A stretch of DNA of 64,000 bases from Nocardioides sp. TRM66260-LWL (GCF_020075545.1 NZ_JAIQZK010000004.1:62001-126000); one strand, 5' to 3'; positions 1 through 10,732 are shown, counted from the first letter of the stretch. Program-made: numbers and translations. The notes: generated by a model not told the origin, from the letters alone.

Positions 1-133
1 CGCCGCAGTCGACGCACTCGTCGGGGTGGATGTAGAGCATCCGCTTGCCCTCGTAGATGCAGTCGACGGGGCACTCGTCGACGCACGCGCGGTCCTTGAC
101 GTCGACGCACGGCTGGGAGATGACGTAGGTCAC
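1..133 (-). CDS. fdxA: Ferredoxin, N-terminal part (cut by window edge)
   Basis: Only the first 44 codons are present; the gene continues off the left edge. The translation starts VTYVISQPCVDVKDRACVDEC and contains the Cys spacing C-x7-C-x3-C-P of the seven-iron or two-[4Fe-4S] bacterial ferredoxins, followed by a further CVDCG motif right at the edge. Such small soluble proteins carry electrons to cytochromes P450 and other reductases. The GTG start at 133 is supported by a GAGGAGG ribosome binding site a few bases upstream, in contrast to many neighbours that look leaderless. The gene is divergent from the GNAT gene at 202. Confidence 0.9.
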   Translation of the reverse strand, partial: MTYVISQPCVDVKDRACVDECPVDCIYEGKRMLYIHPDECVDCG

Positions 134-189
134 CGGGTTCCTCCTCGGGACGGCGCTGGCGCGCGCGATCGGATGCTCGGCGGTCAGCC

Positions 190-195
190 TAGTAT
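190..195 (+). promoter_or_regulatory. -10 element of a leaderless promoter (TAGTAT)
   Basis: TAGTAT ends 6 nt before the GTG at 202 and no ribosome binding site is visible, so transcription should begin at or next to the start codon. Confidence 0.6.
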
Positions 196-201
196 CCGAG
201 C

Positions 202-1119
202 GTGGTCGATGAGCGGGAACCCCACCCCGTGGGCAAGCACCTGCTTGGTGCCCACGTCGTCGGACAGCGCGTGGTCGTGCGCCGTCGCCTGAGGGGACGC
301 GGCCCCACCGGCGGCCCGGCCCTCACCGACGTCCTCGGCACCTGCCTGACCTGGGACGACGCCGAGCGCTACTGCGTCATCGCCCCCGAGCAGGGCGAGC
401 CCGTGCGCATCCCGCTCGGCGAGATCGTCTCCGGCAAGCCGGTGCCGCCACGGCCCTCGACCCGGCTCCGGGTGGGCGCCCGGGAGGCCCAGGAGCGCGC
501 CGGAGCGCTCTTCCCGCGGCTGCGGACCACCCCTCTGGGCCCGTGGACGCTGCGTCACGACCCCGCGTCGACGTCGCGCCGGGCCAACTCCGCGCTGGCG
601 TTCGGCCCGTCGGGCGACGTCGATCCGGCCCTCGTCGAGGAGCTGGCCGCGTTCTACCGCGAGCGCGACCTGCCTCCGCTGGCGGCCGTCGAGGTCGACG
701 CCGTCGAGGAGGAGCTGCTGCGAGGGCTGGGCTGGGTCGAGCACCGTCCCGGCACGGACGCCGTGCTCGCGCTGGCGTCCGTGGCGCGGGCCGCGCGCGC
801 GGCGCCGTCCGACCTGCCCCCGGCGCGGATCGAGCCAGTCGACGGCCTGACGGTCGTGCGGGTCGGCGACGACGCCGTGGGCAACGGCGTGGTCGATCGC
901 GACTGGCTGGGCATCGGCGGGGTCTCGGTGGCCGAGCCCGCCCGGGGCCGGGGGCTGGGGATGGCGGTCGTGGCCGCGCTGCTGGAGTGGGGCGCCGAGC
1001 AGGGCGCGACCACCGCGTACCTGCAGGTGCAGGAGGGCAACGAGGTCGCGCGGCGGCTCTACGCCGGCCTCGGCTTCGTCGACCACCACCGCTACCGGTA
1101 CCTGACGCCGCGGTCCTGA
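202..1119 (+). CDS. GNAT-family N-acetyltransferase, Rv0428c-like
   Basis: A 305-aa cytoplasmic protein. The last ~90 residues form a GNAT fold with the acetyl-CoA loop ARGRGLGMAV and the C-terminal ARRLYAGLGF motif. The N-terminal ~100 residues (VLGTCLTWDDAERYCVIAPEQG) resemble the SH3-like domain of the mycobacterial Rv0428c acetyltransferases. The substrate cannot be told from sequence. The GTG at 202 is chosen because TAGTAT lies 6 nt upstream, the leaderless arrangement seen repeatedly in this window. It is divergent from the ferredoxin gene. Confidence 0.85.
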   Translation: MVDEREPHPVGKHLLGAHVVGQRVVVRRRLRGRGPTGGPALTDVLGTCLTWDDAERYCVIAPEQGEPVRIPLGEIVSGKPVPPRPSTRLRVGAREAQERAGALFPRLRTTPLGPWTLRHDPASTSRRANSALAFGPSGDVDPALVEELAAFYRERDLPPLAAVEVDAVEEELLRGLGWVEHRPGTDAVLALASVARAARAAPSDLPPARIEPVDGLTVVRVGDDAVGNGVVDRDWLGIGGVSVAEPARGRGLGMAVVAALLEWGAEQGATTAYLQVQEGNEVARRLYAGLGFVDHHRYRYLTPRS

Positions 1120-1213
1120 CCGCCCGCGCGCCGCGCACTCCGGTTTGATCTCACATTCGGGGATCGCGATCCAGCATGCGGGACGCACATGCCGATGAAG
1201 CCGATCGGCTCAC

Positions 1214-1219
1214 TACGGT
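1214..1219 (+). promoter_or_regulatory. -10 element of a leaderless promoter (TACGGT)
   Basis: TACGGT ends 6 nt before the ATG at 1226, matching the leaderless pattern of its neighbours. Confidence 0.55.
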
Positions 1220-1225
1220 TTCGTC

Positions 1226-1546
1226 ATGTCCGTCACCGCTGCCGTCGTCACCGCCCCCCGCGTCCTGCTCGTGGACGGGTGCGAGGCGTGCGCGGGCCGG
1301 ACGACGGTGCTGCGCGGTCAGGCCCGCGCCGGCGAGGGCACGCTGCGCTACGTCGAGGTGAGCCTCGACGCCGGCGCCACCTGGGACGAGGCGTCGCTCA
1401 CCGGCCCGAACCTGCCGGGCGTGTGGGTCGAGTGGGAGCACCCGTGGACCCCGTTGACCCCGGGCGTCCAGGAGGTGCGGCTGCGCGTCACCGACGCCGC
1501 GGGCACGGTGCGCGAGGGCGTCACCGCCCACCTGCACGTCGACTGA
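1226..1546 (+). CDS. Free-standing Mo-co oxidoreductase dimerisation-domain protein
   Basis: A 106-aa protein that looks like only the Ig-like C-terminal dimerisation domain of sulfite-oxidase-type enzymes: VEVSLDAGATWDEA, a W-x-W-x3-W stretch (VWVEWEHPW) and a final LRVTDAAGTVREG strand. The molybdopterin-binding domain that normally precedes it is absent, and no truncated upstream portion is visible, so this is a domain-only gene rather than a broken one. The role is unknown; it may bind a partner oxidoreductase encoded elsewhere. It is convergent with the VanW gene, with about 10 bp between the stops. Confidence 0.7.
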   Translation: MSVTAAVVTAPRVLLVDGCEACAGRTTVLRGQARAGEGTLRYVEVSLDAGATWDEASLTGPNLPGVWVEWEHPWTPLTPGVQEVRLRVTDAAGTVREGVTAHLHVD

Positions 1547-1556
1547 CGCGCGGGCC

Positions 1557-3281
1557 TCAGCCGCCCGCGCCCGTGCAGATGACGCGGTCGGCGGCGATGT
1601 AGGTGGTGCGGAACCGCTGGGTGCGCACCACCTCGCTGCTGCCCGGACGCCGGAAGGTGCGGGTGACGTCGACGCTGAAGCCCGGCGCGCCCGCGTTCGG
1701 CACGCAGTCGGCGGTGGCGATGCGCCGCACCGACGGCTGCGTGACGTCGTAGCGCGGGCCGGTGCTCGAGGAGACGTCCCAGACCTTCGTCGACCACATC
1801 GTCACGGTGATCGAGCCGCGGGAGGACGGCGTCGAGGGCACCACCCGGGTGTCGACGAGCACGCCGTAGCGGGTGTCGTTGCGGAAGCGCAGGTCGACCG
1901 AGCCCCAGGCGACGGTCGCCTCGCGGCCCACCGGGTAGCGGTCGATGTAGAGCGAGTGCGCCTTGTGCTCGACGTCCTGCAGGCCGGCGAAGAACATCGC
2001 GTTGAAGGTGGTGGTGGCCACCTGGGAGACGCCGCCGCCGAGGTCCTCCTTGAAGATGCCGTCGCTGATGATGAAGCCCTTGGTGAAGCCGTTCTCGACC
2101 GTCCGCTCGCCGACGATGCCGTTGAGCGAGAAGGTGCGGCCGGGCGGCAGCACGATGCCGTCGATCAGCTCGGCCGCGCGGCCGATGTTGACGTTGCGGT
2201 ACTCCGCGTACGGGAAGTAGGTCGTGAACGAGGAGACCTTCTCCCGGATCCGCCAGTCCGTCGCCTGCTTCGTGGTGATCTTCGGCTGGGCGGTCGTGGC
2301 GCGCACGGTCACCTCGCGGCGTCCGGACGGCCGGGTGAGGGCGTCGAGGAACGCGCGCTGCAGGTCGGCGGAGCGGTACCGGACGCCGACCCGGGCGGGG
2401 CGCACCTGCGGACGGCCGTCGACGAGCACCACCGTGGCGTCGACCGGCTTCTCGGCAGCGCCCAGGCGCGGCGCGACGAGGGCGGCGAGGGCCGCGGCGT
2501 CGACCCGCGGCACCAGCACGCCGTCGCTCGGCTCCATCGACAGCACCGAGGCGTACTGGCTGGGCCGCAGCTCGACGTCGGTGCGCCCCAGGCGCAGCGT
2601 GATCGCGGCCGACATGGCGGGGTTCGCGAACTCGTCGAGCGCGCGCTGGAGGTCGGCGGCGTCGATGTCGGGGTCGGTGACGGTGGCGCTGAGGTCGATC
2701 GGCGCGGGCGGATCGGCGAGGAACGCGGCCTCGAGGGCGTTGCGGGCGGCCTCGACGTCGATCGCGCGCCCCGGACGCGGCGCGGTGGTCTCGACGCCGG
2801 TGGCCGTGAACCGCACCTGGGCGTCGCGCGGCTCCTCCCCGTCGCGCTCGGACAGCCCGTCGAGGAACGAGCGCATGCGCGCGGCGTCGACCCGCACGAC
2901 GGGATCGAGGCGCTGACGGTCGGTGAAGTGGCTCCACAGGCTCCGCGGCGACCAGCCCGTCGGCCGCTGGGCGGCGGCGACGGAGGCCGCGTAGTCGACG
3001 CTCAGGCCGGCGTCGGCGGGGTCGACCTCGCGCTGACGACCGTCGACGCGCACCGCGAGCGGCGTGGCGACCCGCGCGGCCAGGCCGTCCTGGAGCCGGG
3101 CACGGGCCTCGTCGGGCGCGAGGCCGCCGACGCCGATCCCCGCGATGCGGGTGTCGCGCGGCAGCCGGTCGCCCGCGAGGGCGTGGGCCGCGGCGTACCC
3201 GCCGCCGACGAGGAGGACCAGGACCACCACGATCGCGACGACCGCCGAGGCCCCGCTGCGCTCGCGTCGCATCGACTGCAT
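1557..3281 (-). CDS. VanW-family membrane-anchored protein
   Basis: A 574-aa protein. Residues ~8-35 form one membrane helix (VVAIVVVLVLLVGGGYAAAHAL). An extracytoplasmic repeat region follows, with two peptidoglycan-binding-like modules (GLAPDEARARLQDGLAA; DLQRALDEF). The C-terminal VanW domain carries FTTYFPYAEYRNVNI, VGERTVENGFTKGFII and GGGVSQVATTTFNAMFFAG, a typical family core. VanW proteins occur in glycopeptide-resistance and cell-wall contexts, but their biochemical activity is not established. The ATG at 3281 is chosen over upstream codons because TAGGAT ends 7 nt before it. The promoter lies in the 3' end of the upstream gene. Confidence 0.85.
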   Translation of the reverse strand: MQSMRRERSGASAVVAIVVVLVLLVGGGYAAAHALAGDRLPRDTRIAGIGVGGLAPDEARARLQDGLAARVATPLAVRVDGRQREVDPADAGLSVDYAASVAAAQRPTGWSPRSLWSHFTDRQRLDPVVRVDAARMRSFLDGLSERDGEEPRDAQVRFTATGVETTAPRPGRAIDVEAARNALEAAFLADPPAPIDLSATVTDPDIDAADLQRALDEFANPAMSAAITLRLGRTDVELRPSQYASVLSMEPSDGVLVPRVDAAALAALVAPRLGAAEKPVDATVVLVDGRPQVRPARVGVRYRSADLQRAFLDALTRPSGRREVTVRATTAQPKITTKQATDWRIREKVSSFTTYFPYAEYRNVNIGRAAELIDGIVLPPGRTFSLNGIVGERTVENGFTKGFIISDGIFKEDLGGGVSQVATTTFNAMFFAGLQDVEHKAHSLYIDRYPVGREATVAWGSVDLRFRNDTRYGVLVDTRVVPSTPSSRGSITVTMWSTKVWDVSSSTGPRYDVTQPSVRRIATADCVPNAGAPGFSVDVTRTFRRPGSSEVVRTQRFRTTYIAADRVICTGAGG

Positions 3282-3288
3282 GCGGGCG

Positions 3289-3294
3289 ATCCTA
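3289..3294 (-). promoter_or_regulatory. -10 element of a leaderless promoter (TAGGAT)
   Basis: Read on the minus strand, TAGGAT ends 7 nt before the ATG at 3281. It overlaps the stop region of the membrane-protein gene upstream. Confidence 0.55.
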
Positions 3295-3711
3295 CGGAGC
3301 GGGCGGAGCCGGATCGGCCTCGGCGGGGTCGGCGCCGACGGCGCGACGCGGCCGCTCCAGCGTGACCGCGGACCCGAGGGCGAGCACCATCGCGATCGCG
3401 AGCAGCGCGTAGCCGAGCACGTCCTGGCCGACCAGGTAGTCGCCCTCGGGACGCGCCTGGGCCAGCAGGTAGACCGTCGCCGCCCAGGCCAGCGCGAACG
3501 CCAGCCGCGCCGAGAGCCGGGGCGGCAGCGCCGCGAGCGTCGCCACCGCGGTGGCGACCCCGAGCACCATCCCCCACCACAGGCTGTGGACGAGCGTCGT
3601 CGCGGCACCGCCGAGCGCGCCGCCGAGCACCGAGCCCACCGCGACCGCGGCCCGGAGGAGCGGCCCGGGACGGCGCACGGCGCCGACCGACGGCGCGCCG
3701 GGATCGCTCAC
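3292..3711 (-). CDS. Small integral membrane protein, DUF6113-like
   Basis: A 139-aa protein with about four hydrophobic segments ([65 protein letters not shown]) and a charged, proline-rich tail. The GTG start at 3711 overlaps the mshB stop by four bases (GTGA), so translation is probably coupled to mshB. A small membrane protein of this kind commonly follows mshB in actinobacteria, but I know of no assigned function. Longer readings of the same frame run antisense-like through mshB and are discarded. Confidence 0.75.
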   Translation of the reverse strand: MSDPGAPSVGAVRRPGPLLRAAVAVGSVLGGALGGAATTLVHSLWWGMVLGVATAVATLAALPPRLSARLAFALAWAATVYLLAQARPEGDYLVGQDVLGYALLAIAMVLALGSAVTLERPRRAVGADPAEADPAPPAP

Positions 3712-4625
3712 GCCTCGACGAGCCCCGCGAAGAGGTCGGACTCCAGGCCGTCGTCGCCGACCGGACCCGGCGTGCCCTTGACCAGTCGGTAGACCTCGAC
3801 GCCCATCGCGGCGGCGCCGACGTTGTTCGACAGCGCGAAGAACGGCCCGTCGGTGGCGACCTGGGTGGGGTAGGCGCGCAGGGCGTCCATCTTCTGCTCG
3901 ACGTGGGCGCTGGCGTCGACGGCGCAGGTGAGGTCGGCGTCGGGCACGACGAACGGCGGCAGCGGGCCGTCGGGGTCCATGCCCTCGAACGCGGTCTGGT
4001 CGCCGGCGTCGCGCAGCATCCGCAGGCCCGCGCGCATGCGGCTCTCGGACATCGCGCCCCAGTAGACCTTCGCGACGTCCCACGCCTCGCCCAGGTCGCG
4101 GCGGTACGAGGGGGCCGCGGCCAGCAGCACCGCGTACATGGCGACGCGGTGCGCCTGGATGTGGTCGGGGTGGCCGTAGCCGCCGAACTGGTCGTAGGTG
4201 ACGAGCACCTGCGGGCGCACCTCGCGGATGACCTCGACGAGGTGGTCGGCGGCGACGGTGAGGTCGGCGCGCCAGAAGGCGTTGTCGTGGATGTCGTCGG
4301 CCGGCACGGCGTAGCCGTCCTCGTGCCACTTCATGCCGGAGTCGCGGAAGCGGCCGAAGCCGCCCAGCCAGCGGTGGTCGGTGACGCCGAGGGCCCTCAT
4401 GGCGTCGGCGATCTCGCCGCGGCGGTGCTCGCCCAGACGGTCCTCGCGGTCGGCCGCCAAGTGGGCGAGCTCGGGCACGAGGATCTCGCCCTGCTCGCCG
4501 GCGGTGCAGGTGACCAGCGTGACGCCGCGACCCTCCGCGGCGTACTTCGCCATCGTGGCCCCCTGGCCGATGACCTCGTCGTCGGGGTGGGCGTGGACGA
4601 GGAGCAGGCGCTGGGCAGGCGGCAT
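3708..4625 (-). CDS. mshB: N-acetyl-glucosaminyl-inositol deacetylase (mycothiol synthesis)
   Basis: A 305-aa LmbE/PIG-L-fold zinc hydrolase that removes the acetyl group from GlcNAc-Ins, the second step of mycothiol biosynthesis. The zinc and catalytic motif AHPDDE is at residues 12-17 and the second zinc motif GHPDHIQAH lies near residue 150. [10 protein letters not shown] and the C-terminal FFALSNN are typical of MshB rather than of the mycothiol-conjugate amidase Mca, although the two are close relatives. TAGGCT ends 6 nt before the ATG, so the message is probably leaderless. Confidence 0.92.
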   Translation of the reverse strand: MPPAQRLLLVHAHPDDEVIGQGATMAKYAAEGRGVTLVTCTAGEQGEILVPELAHLAADREDRLGEHRRGEIADAMRALGVTDHRWLGGFGRFRDSGMKWHEDGYAVPADDIHDNAFWRADLTVAADHLVEVIREVRPQVLVTYDQFGGYGHPDHIQAHRVAMYAVLLAAAPSYRRDLGEAWDVAKVYWGAMSESRMRAGLRMLRDAGDQTAFEGMDPDGPLPPFVVPDADLTCAVDASAHVEQKMDALRAYPTQVATDGPFFALSNNVGAAAMGVEVYRLVKGTPGPVGDDGLESDLFAGLVEA

Positions 4626-4629
4626 GGGC

Positions 4630-5346
<717 letters not shown>

Positions 5347-5353
5347 GCCCGCG

Positions 5354-5359
5354 ATGCTA
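5354..5359 (-). promoter_or_regulatory. -10 element of a leaderless promoter (TAGCAT)
   Basis: On the minus strand TAGCAT ends 7 nt before the GTG at 5346. Confidence 0.55.
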
Positions 5360-5530
5360 GTGCGATCGGCCCGCGCGTCCGGACCGCGCCGTGGTGGATC
5401 GACTCGATCGGGAATCACCCGGAATGCGCCGTTCCCGCCCGTTCGGGCCCGATTTCCCGCAGGCCCCGCCAATGCCGCGGAGAAAGGCCCGCACCACGGC
5501 CGGGCGAAGGGAGGAATGCCGGAATGCGTC

Positions 5531-5575
5531 GAGCCGCGGAGGCGGGAATCGTGGTGATTCCCGCCCCCGCGGCTC
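5531..5575 (-). terminator. Strong hairpin terminator, 20-bp stem
   Basis: Arms 5531-5550 and 5556-5575 pair over 20 bp with one mismatch around a 5-nt loop (GTGGT). It lies about 80 nt downstream of the stop of the large secreted-protein gene. No T-run follows, as is usual in high-GC actinobacteria. The remainder of the 307-base gap 5347-5653 shows no gene. Confidence 0.75.
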
Positions 5576-5653
5576 ATCGTCGTGCGAGCGATCCGGGGCC
5601 GATCCCAGCAGCGGCGGAGGACCGGTCCCGGACCGCGTCCGGTGGGCCGTCGG

Positions 5654-8600
5654 TCAGCGGACGGCCTTGCGGTTGGACGTCCCCTGCTTGGTGTCCTCGG
5701 AGGAGAGGACGCTGGCGACGTAGGTGGAGCGGCTGTTGCCGTTCGTGTCCTTGACCAGGATGAACGTGCGACCCGCGACGCCGACCTTCGAGGTGGCCAC
5801 GAGCGGGCCCTTCTTGCCGGTCGAGGTGATCTTGTAGATCTTGATCGTCGCGCCCGCGGCCTTGGCCGTGGTGTCGACGGTCAGCTTGTCGGAGTACGGC
5901 CCGTTGTCGGGGCCCGACAGGACGACCCGGATCGGGGTCTTCTCGGCCGGCGGGGTGGTCGCGTCGCGCACGACCACCTGGTCGGTCAGGGTGCGGGTGC
6001 CGGTCGGGCCGCTGATCGCGGCGCTGACGGTGGCGGTGCCGGCGCGGGTGCCGATGAAGGTGTAGTAGGCCTCGCCCTTGGCGTTGGTCCGCGTGGTGAA
6101 GTTCGAGTCGCCGGTGCCCTCGGTGCCGGGACCCTGGCGCAGGAACGACACGTCCACGCCCTCGATCGGCTGACCGGCCGAGTCGAGCACCCGGACCGTC
6201 TCGGTGACGGCCTGGCCGACCAGCGCCTGGCTGTCGACGTCGTCGTCCAGCGTGGCCATCGCGGTGGCGATGGTGAAGGCGTAGACGGTGTACGACCGGC
6301 TGCCGGTCAGCGTCTCCGTGCCGGGCACGGCGACCGGGGGCGTCGAGGCGTCGTAGGTGCTGGTGTCGGCCTGCCAGGTGCCGGTGACGGTGACCTCGCC
6401 GGTGCCGGTCGAGCGGTAGGCGTAGACGTCGGCGTCGTCCGCGAAGTCGGACGTCACGTTGGTGGTGTTGAGGAACGTCTGGCCGGCGCCGGTGGCCGAG
6501 AGGTCGACGGACTCGCCGCCGACGACGTTGCCGAACTGGTCGGTGACCTTGACGTCGAAGGCGACCTCCTGGTCCTGACGCACCTGCGGCAGCGCGGTCG
6601 ACTCCTGGAACTGCGCCGGGGCGAAGGCGATCTTGACGTCGCCGCCGTTGAGCGGGTCCGAGCTGTCCCACTGGCCGGTGGCCGAGCCGGTGGCGGAGCC
6701 GGCCGTCGCGGTGATCTTCGCGTCGACCAGGCCGTCGTCGTCGAAGCCGGCGTCGCGGGCGATCGCGGTCGTGACGACGACCTCGCCGTTCTCGTCGGTC
6801 GTGGCCTTGATCGAGGTGCCCAGGTTCTTCAGGTTGCCGGCGTCGGCGCCGCGCACCGGGGTGGTCGCGGGGGTGCCGTCGGTGAAGAAGCCGTGGTCGA
6901 GGGTCAGGGTGACCTCGGTGTTGGCCAGCGGCTGCGGCTGGACGCCGGTCTGGGTCGGGTCGCTGTCCGCGGAGACCGTGACGGTGTACGACTTCGTCAG
7001 GCCCGGGGTGCTGGCCGAGCCGAAGTTGCCGACGACGTCGATCTGCGCGGGAGCCAGGCTCACGAGGAAGTCGACGTCGGCGGTCTCGGTGCCGCCGAGG
7101 GCGCCGGCGTCGGCCGTGACCGTGCCGGACTCGGGCGTCGCCGGGGTGGCGGGGTCCTTCACCTCGACGGTGAAGGTGCCGGCCAAGCCCGTGGAGTAGG
7201 TGCGGGTCGGCGCCGGGTTGCCGGTGGCCTGGACGATGCCGGCGTTGCCGCCCGCGTAGTCGACCGCGACCGTCCGGCCGGCCAGCGCGGTGCCGTCCTC
7301 GAGGGCGACGGTGCCGACGACGGTGGCGGTGCCGCCGATCGCGGCCTGGGCGCGCTTGGGCTTGAGGCTGAGGTCGGCCTGGCCGGCCTTCACCGAGAGC
7401 AGGCGGGAGACGGCGATCGCGTTGTTGCCGAGGCCGTCGGCGCCGAGGCGGCCGAAGAGCTCGTAGGTGCCCGACGGGCCGCTGGGCAGCGCGACGGTGA
7501 ACCGGCCGTTGGTCTCGCTGGCCTGCTCGGAGTAGACGGTGCCGCCCTGGGCGTCCTTGGCGGGCACGTACTGCACCGGGCCGCCGTTGAAGGGGGTGAT
7601 CGCCCAGTAGTACTGGAGGGTCTGGCCGGTGGTGTCGAAGTTGCGGCCGTTCTGGTCCTTCACCTGGACGGTGATGTCGCCGGCGGCGTACTCGTCGACG
7701 TCGAAGGCGGCGCCGTCGGTGGAGGTCGCCACGAGGCTGGTCGGGGCCGCGGCGTACTGGCCGACGGTGAGGTCGGAGGACTTCACGTCGCCGAGCACCG
7801 GCTCGTAGCCGTTGCTGTTGGTGGCGTCGGCGTAGTAGGCCTGGCTGGAGCCGCCGGCCTGGGTGAAGGTGGCCTGGCCGTCGGCGTTCGTGAACTCCGT
7901 GGCGTTGGCGCCGACGACGCCCACGCGGGCGCCGGCGATCGCGTTGCCGCGCTGGTCCTTGACCGTGACGGTGACGGCCGAGGAGCCCGGCGAGGGGACG
8001 TTGGGGTCGGCGGCGACGGCGGTGACCGAGGTGATGGTCTGCTTGTACAGGCTGAACGCCTCGGTGTCGTCGGTCGCCGCCAGTGCGCCGGAGCGGACGA
8101 GCAGCTGGTCGCCGTTGCCGTAGGCGTAGCCGGTGATGTCGAGGACGGCCTTCCACGCGTTGACGCTGGAGCCCGGGGCGGGCGCGGCGGGCACGGCGGT
8201 CGGCGCGGAGAAGGTGTCCGTGCCCTGCAGCCAGGTGACGCCGACGCTGCCGGCGTACGACGCGGTGCCGGAGACGACGACGCTCTGCTGGTCGTTCGGG
8301 GCGGCGTACGGGGACTGGAAGACGCCCAGCGCCGAGCCGGCGGTGACGTTGGTGCTCGCCTCGGTCGAGCTCGCGGTGATGGCGGCGGCGTCGGTCTGGG
8401 CGCCGGCGACCGCGCGCACCTGGAGGCCGGCGGCGCCGATCAGGCTCGCGGGCACGGCCCACTCGTACGCGAAGGCGCCGTCGTCGGCGGTCGCGGTGCC
8501 GATGGGGGTCCAGGTGGTGCCGTTGAGCGAGTACTCGAAGGACACCGAGGTGACGCTCGAGCCGGCGCGGGCGGTGAGGCGGACGGTGGAGTCGGTGCCG

Positions 8601-8776
8601 TCGTTCAGGGTCGAGACGGTGCTGCCCGGCTGCGGGCTGACCAGCTCGACGCCGGTGGTGCTGCCCAGCGCGAGGGTCGCCGCGGAGGCGGTGGAGGCGA
8701 GGAACGGGAGACCCGTGATCGCCAGGGAGGCGATGGCGGTGGCCGCCAGGCCTCGGGAGATGCCGCTGCTGTTCAT
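5654..8776 (-). CDS. Large secreted protein with tandem Ig-like domains
   Basis: A 1040-aa protein beginning with a Sec signal peptide (hydrophobic [19 protein letters not shown] then ASAA cleavage). The rest is acidic, Thr/Gly-rich beta-sandwich repeats of the invasin/Big type, recognisable by recurring [28 protein letters not shown] and [14 protein letters not shown] strands followed by NADGQATF- or NAKGEAYY-type strands. No LPXTG motif or C-terminal membrane helix is visible; the C-terminal end is a basic Lys-containing domain ([13 protein letters not shown]). It is probably an S-layer-like or adhesive wall-associated protein. The ATG at 8776 follows a GGAAGGAA ribosome binding site. The gene is single, with its own terminator at 5531. 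Confidence 0.8.
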   Translation of the reverse strand: MNSSGISRGLAATAIASLAITGLPFLASTASAATLALGSTTGVELVSPQPGSTVSTLNDGTDSTVRLTARAGSSVTSVSFEYSLNGTTWTPIGTATADDGAFAYEWAVPASLIGAAGLQVRAVAGAQTDAAAITASSTEASTNVTAGSALGVFQSPYAAPNDQQSVVVSGTASYAGSVGVTWLQGTDTFSAPTAVPAAPAPGSSVNAWKAVLDITGYAYGNGDQLLVRSGALAATDDTEAFSLYKQTITSVTAVAADPNVPSPGSSAVTVTVKDQRGNAIAGARVGVVGANATEFTNADGQATFTQAGGSSQAYYADATNSNGYEPVLGDVKSSDLTVGQYAAAPTSLVATSTDGAAFDVDEYAAGDITVQVKDQNGRNFDTTGQTLQYYWAITPFNGGPVQYVPAKDAQGGTVYSEQASETNGRFTVALPSGPSGTYELFGRLGADGLGNNAIAVSRLLSVKAGQADLSLKPKRAQAAIGGTATVVGTVALEDGTALAGRTVAVDYAGGNAGIVQATGNPAPTRTYSTGLAGTFTVEVKDPATPATPESGTVTADAGALGGTETADVDFLVSLAPAQIDVVGNFGSASTPGLTKSYTVTVSADSDPTQTGVQPQPLANTEVTLTLDHGFFTDGTPATTPVRGADAGNLKNLGTSIKATTDENGEVVVTTAIARDAGFDDDGLVDAKITATAGSATGSATGQWDSSDPLNGGDVKIAFAPAQFQESTALPQVRQDQEVAFDVKVTDQFGNVVGGESVDLSATGAGQTFLNTTNVTSDFADDADVYAYRSTGTGEVTVTGTWQADTSTYDASTPPVAVPGTETLTGSRSYTVYAFTIATAMATLDDDVDSQALVGQAVTETVRVLDSAGQPIEGVDVSFLRQGPGTEGTGDSNFTTRTNAKGEAYYTFIGTRAGTATVSAAISGPTGTRTLTDQVVVRDATTPPAEKTPIRVVLSGPDNGPYSDKLTVDTTAKAAGATIKIYKITSTGKKGPLVATSKVGVAGRTFILVKDTNGNSRSTYVASVLSSEDTKQGTSNRKAVR

Positions 8777-9033
8777 GAAAAGAGGTTCCTTCCGGCGGTT
8801 GCATGCGCGCCGGGATGGCCCCGGGAGCGCGACGGCGGCATTTCGCCCATCGGGGGGAAATGCGACCGAGACGGCGTCGAGCGACGCCTGAGATGAGTGC
8901 CGAACCTAGGTTTAAAGAACCTGGACTAGACCGTTTGTGCGGCGCCGGATTTTACTTGCACGAAATCCGCACGAGCCGCTCGATCTGTGGCCTGATGCGC
9001 GCGAGACCCCTGTCACCCCAGAAGCGAGACCCC

Positions 9034-10722
9034 ATGGCGCCGGATGCCGCACGCTCCGAGCCGTCGTCCCCTCCCCCCATGGCGGACGACGGCCGCGCGG
9101 ACGCGCCCCGGCGCCGCGGCCGGCCCCAGCGGCTGCCGTTCGACCCCACCCCCTTCGACGCCGCCGAGCTCGACCCGTGGCCCCGCGTGGCCTGGCTGCT
9201 GGCCACGACCCGCCTGCTCGGCGAGCGCCGCGACGACGTGGCCGCACCCGCCACCCGCAGCGCCTTCGTGGCGAGCCTGCGCGAGCGCGGCATCCCCGCC
9301 GACCTGACCCGCATGAGCCGCTGGGAGTCGGGGCAGCACCCGGTGCCGGCCCGGGTCGTCCTGGCCTACGAGGCGGTGCTCGGCCTGCCGAGCGCCGGCC
9401 TGCTGGCGCTGGTGCGCGAGGTGCACCGCACGAGCGGACGCCCCGGTCCGCCCGCCGTCATGGTGGCGCCGGAGGAGCCCGACGCCGACGGGCCCGACGT
9501 CGAGACCCTGCTGGAGAGCGCGCTGACCGCCGCCGAGCCGGTCACCGGCGGGGACTGGCTGCGTCTCGGCCTGGGCCTGACCCGGTTCACCTCGGTCTTC
9601 CTGCCGCGGGCGGTGTGGAGCGTGCTGTGCGCCCGCCTGCTCGGCGAGATCGCCCGTACCTCGGGACTCGACCAGCTGCGCCGCTACGAGGCGGCGGTGC
9701 TGCTCATCCAGCACCCCCACGGCCAGGCGCCGATGGTGCGGGCGCTGGGCGAGTGGCTCATGCGGAACGACGTGCAGGTCGTGACCCCGATGCTGGCCCT
9801 GCTGCAGGAGATCGACGTCGACGCCGCCAACGGCCTGATGCTGCGGCTGCTCGACGCCGACGTCGCCGCGATCCGCGACCACACCCTCGGCGTCGCCGCG
9901 GTGAAGCTCGCACGCGGGCACGTCGACGCCGCGACCGTCGCGAGCCTGGAGCGGCACGGCGTGCGGCACATCGGCGACGCCCACCACCCGCTGCGCGTCC
10001 AGCACGGGCTCGACGTCGCGGCGCACCTGCCGTCGGACGCCTTCGAGTCGGTCGTCCAGGCTGTCCCCGACCGGCTGGTGCGCTCCCGCGCCGAGCTCGC
10101 CCGCGAGCACGGCGAGCTGCTGCCGGCCAAGCTGGGACGCGCGCTCGCCCGCGCCGTCAGCCTGCGCGCGCAGCGGCCCTTCCTGAGCGCCGGCGGCGAG
10201 TCGGACCGGATGCTGACGCACCTCGTCCACGAGCTGCTCTGCCACGTGCACGAGCCGCGGCGCACCACCGCGGGCCACCTGCTCGCGGCCAGCCCGTACC
10301 GCCGGGCGCTCGAGACCGCGCTGCTCAGCATCGCCGACGACGACCGCGACCTCGTCGCCCAGCGGGCCTGGGACGCGCTGCGCACCCTCGGCCACACCGC
10401 GCACCCCGCGGTGGTCGCCGACCGCGCCGCGGCCGAGCGTCGTCCCCGGGTGGCCGTCGCGGCGCTGGCGGCGCTGCGCTGCAGCCCGCGTCCGCTCGGC
10501 ACCGTGCAGGCCAACGCGCTCGTGCGGGTCGTGCGCGAGCACGCCGAGCCGGCGTCCGAGACCGTCGCCCACGCCGTCACCGCGCTCGCGCTGCGCGCCC
10601 CCGAGACGCTGCCGCGCCTGCTCGACCACGGCTCGGGCCCGGCCCATCTCGGCCTCACCCGTGCCGTACGGTGGTGGCGCGAGGTCGGCTCGATGCTGGT
10701 CGACGACGACGCGGAGAGGTGA
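9034..10722 (+). CDS. XRE-type DNA-binding regulator with long helical C-terminus
   Basis: A 562-aa protein. After a Pro/Arg-rich N-terminus, residues ~60-115 hold a helix-turn-helix with the typical RMSRWESGQHPVPARVVLAYEAVLGLP turn and recognition helix. The remaining ~430 residues are Ala/Leu/Arg-rich helical repeats resembling HEAT-like units, suggesting a protein- or ligand-sensing platform. The target is unknown; the divergently transcribed secreted Ig-protein is a natural candidate because both share the intergenic region 8777-9033. The ATG at 9034 is the first convincing start; an ATG at 9079 is possible. Confidence 0.7.
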   Translation: MAPDAARSEPSSPPPMADDGRADAPRRRGRPQRLPFDPTPFDAAELDPWPRVAWLLATTRLLGERRDDVAAPATRSAFVASLRERGIPADLTRMSRWESGQHPVPARVVLAYEAVLGLPSAGLLALVREVHRTSGRPGPPAVMVAPEEPDADGPDVETLLESALTAAEPVTGGDWLRLGLGLTRFTSVFLPRAVWSVLCARLLGEIARTSGLDQLRRYEAAVLLIQHPHGQAPMVRALGEWLMRNDVQVVTPMLALLQEIDVDAANGLMLRLLDADVAAIRDHTLGVAAVKLARGHVDAATVASLERHGVRHIGDAHHPLRVQHGLDVAAHLPSDAFESVVQAVPDRLVRSRAELAREHGELLPAKLGRALARAVSLRAQRPFLSAGGESDRMLTHLVHELLCHVHEPRRTTAGHLLAASPYRRALETALLSIADDDRDLVAQRAWDALRTLGHTAHPAVVADRAAAERRPRVAVAALAALRCSPRPLGTVQANALVRVVREHAEPASETVAHAVTALALRAPETLPRLLDHGSGPAHLGLTRAVRWWREVGSMLVDDDAER

Positions 10723-10732
10723 GGGAGCCGGG

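Noticed and set aside
5582-8896. An 1104-codon open frame on the plus strand opposite the secreted Ig-protein
   Set aside because: It is a GC-rich shadow made of Gly/Ala/Val/Arg/Asp repeats with no domain; the minus-strand frame has a signal peptide and recognisable repeats.
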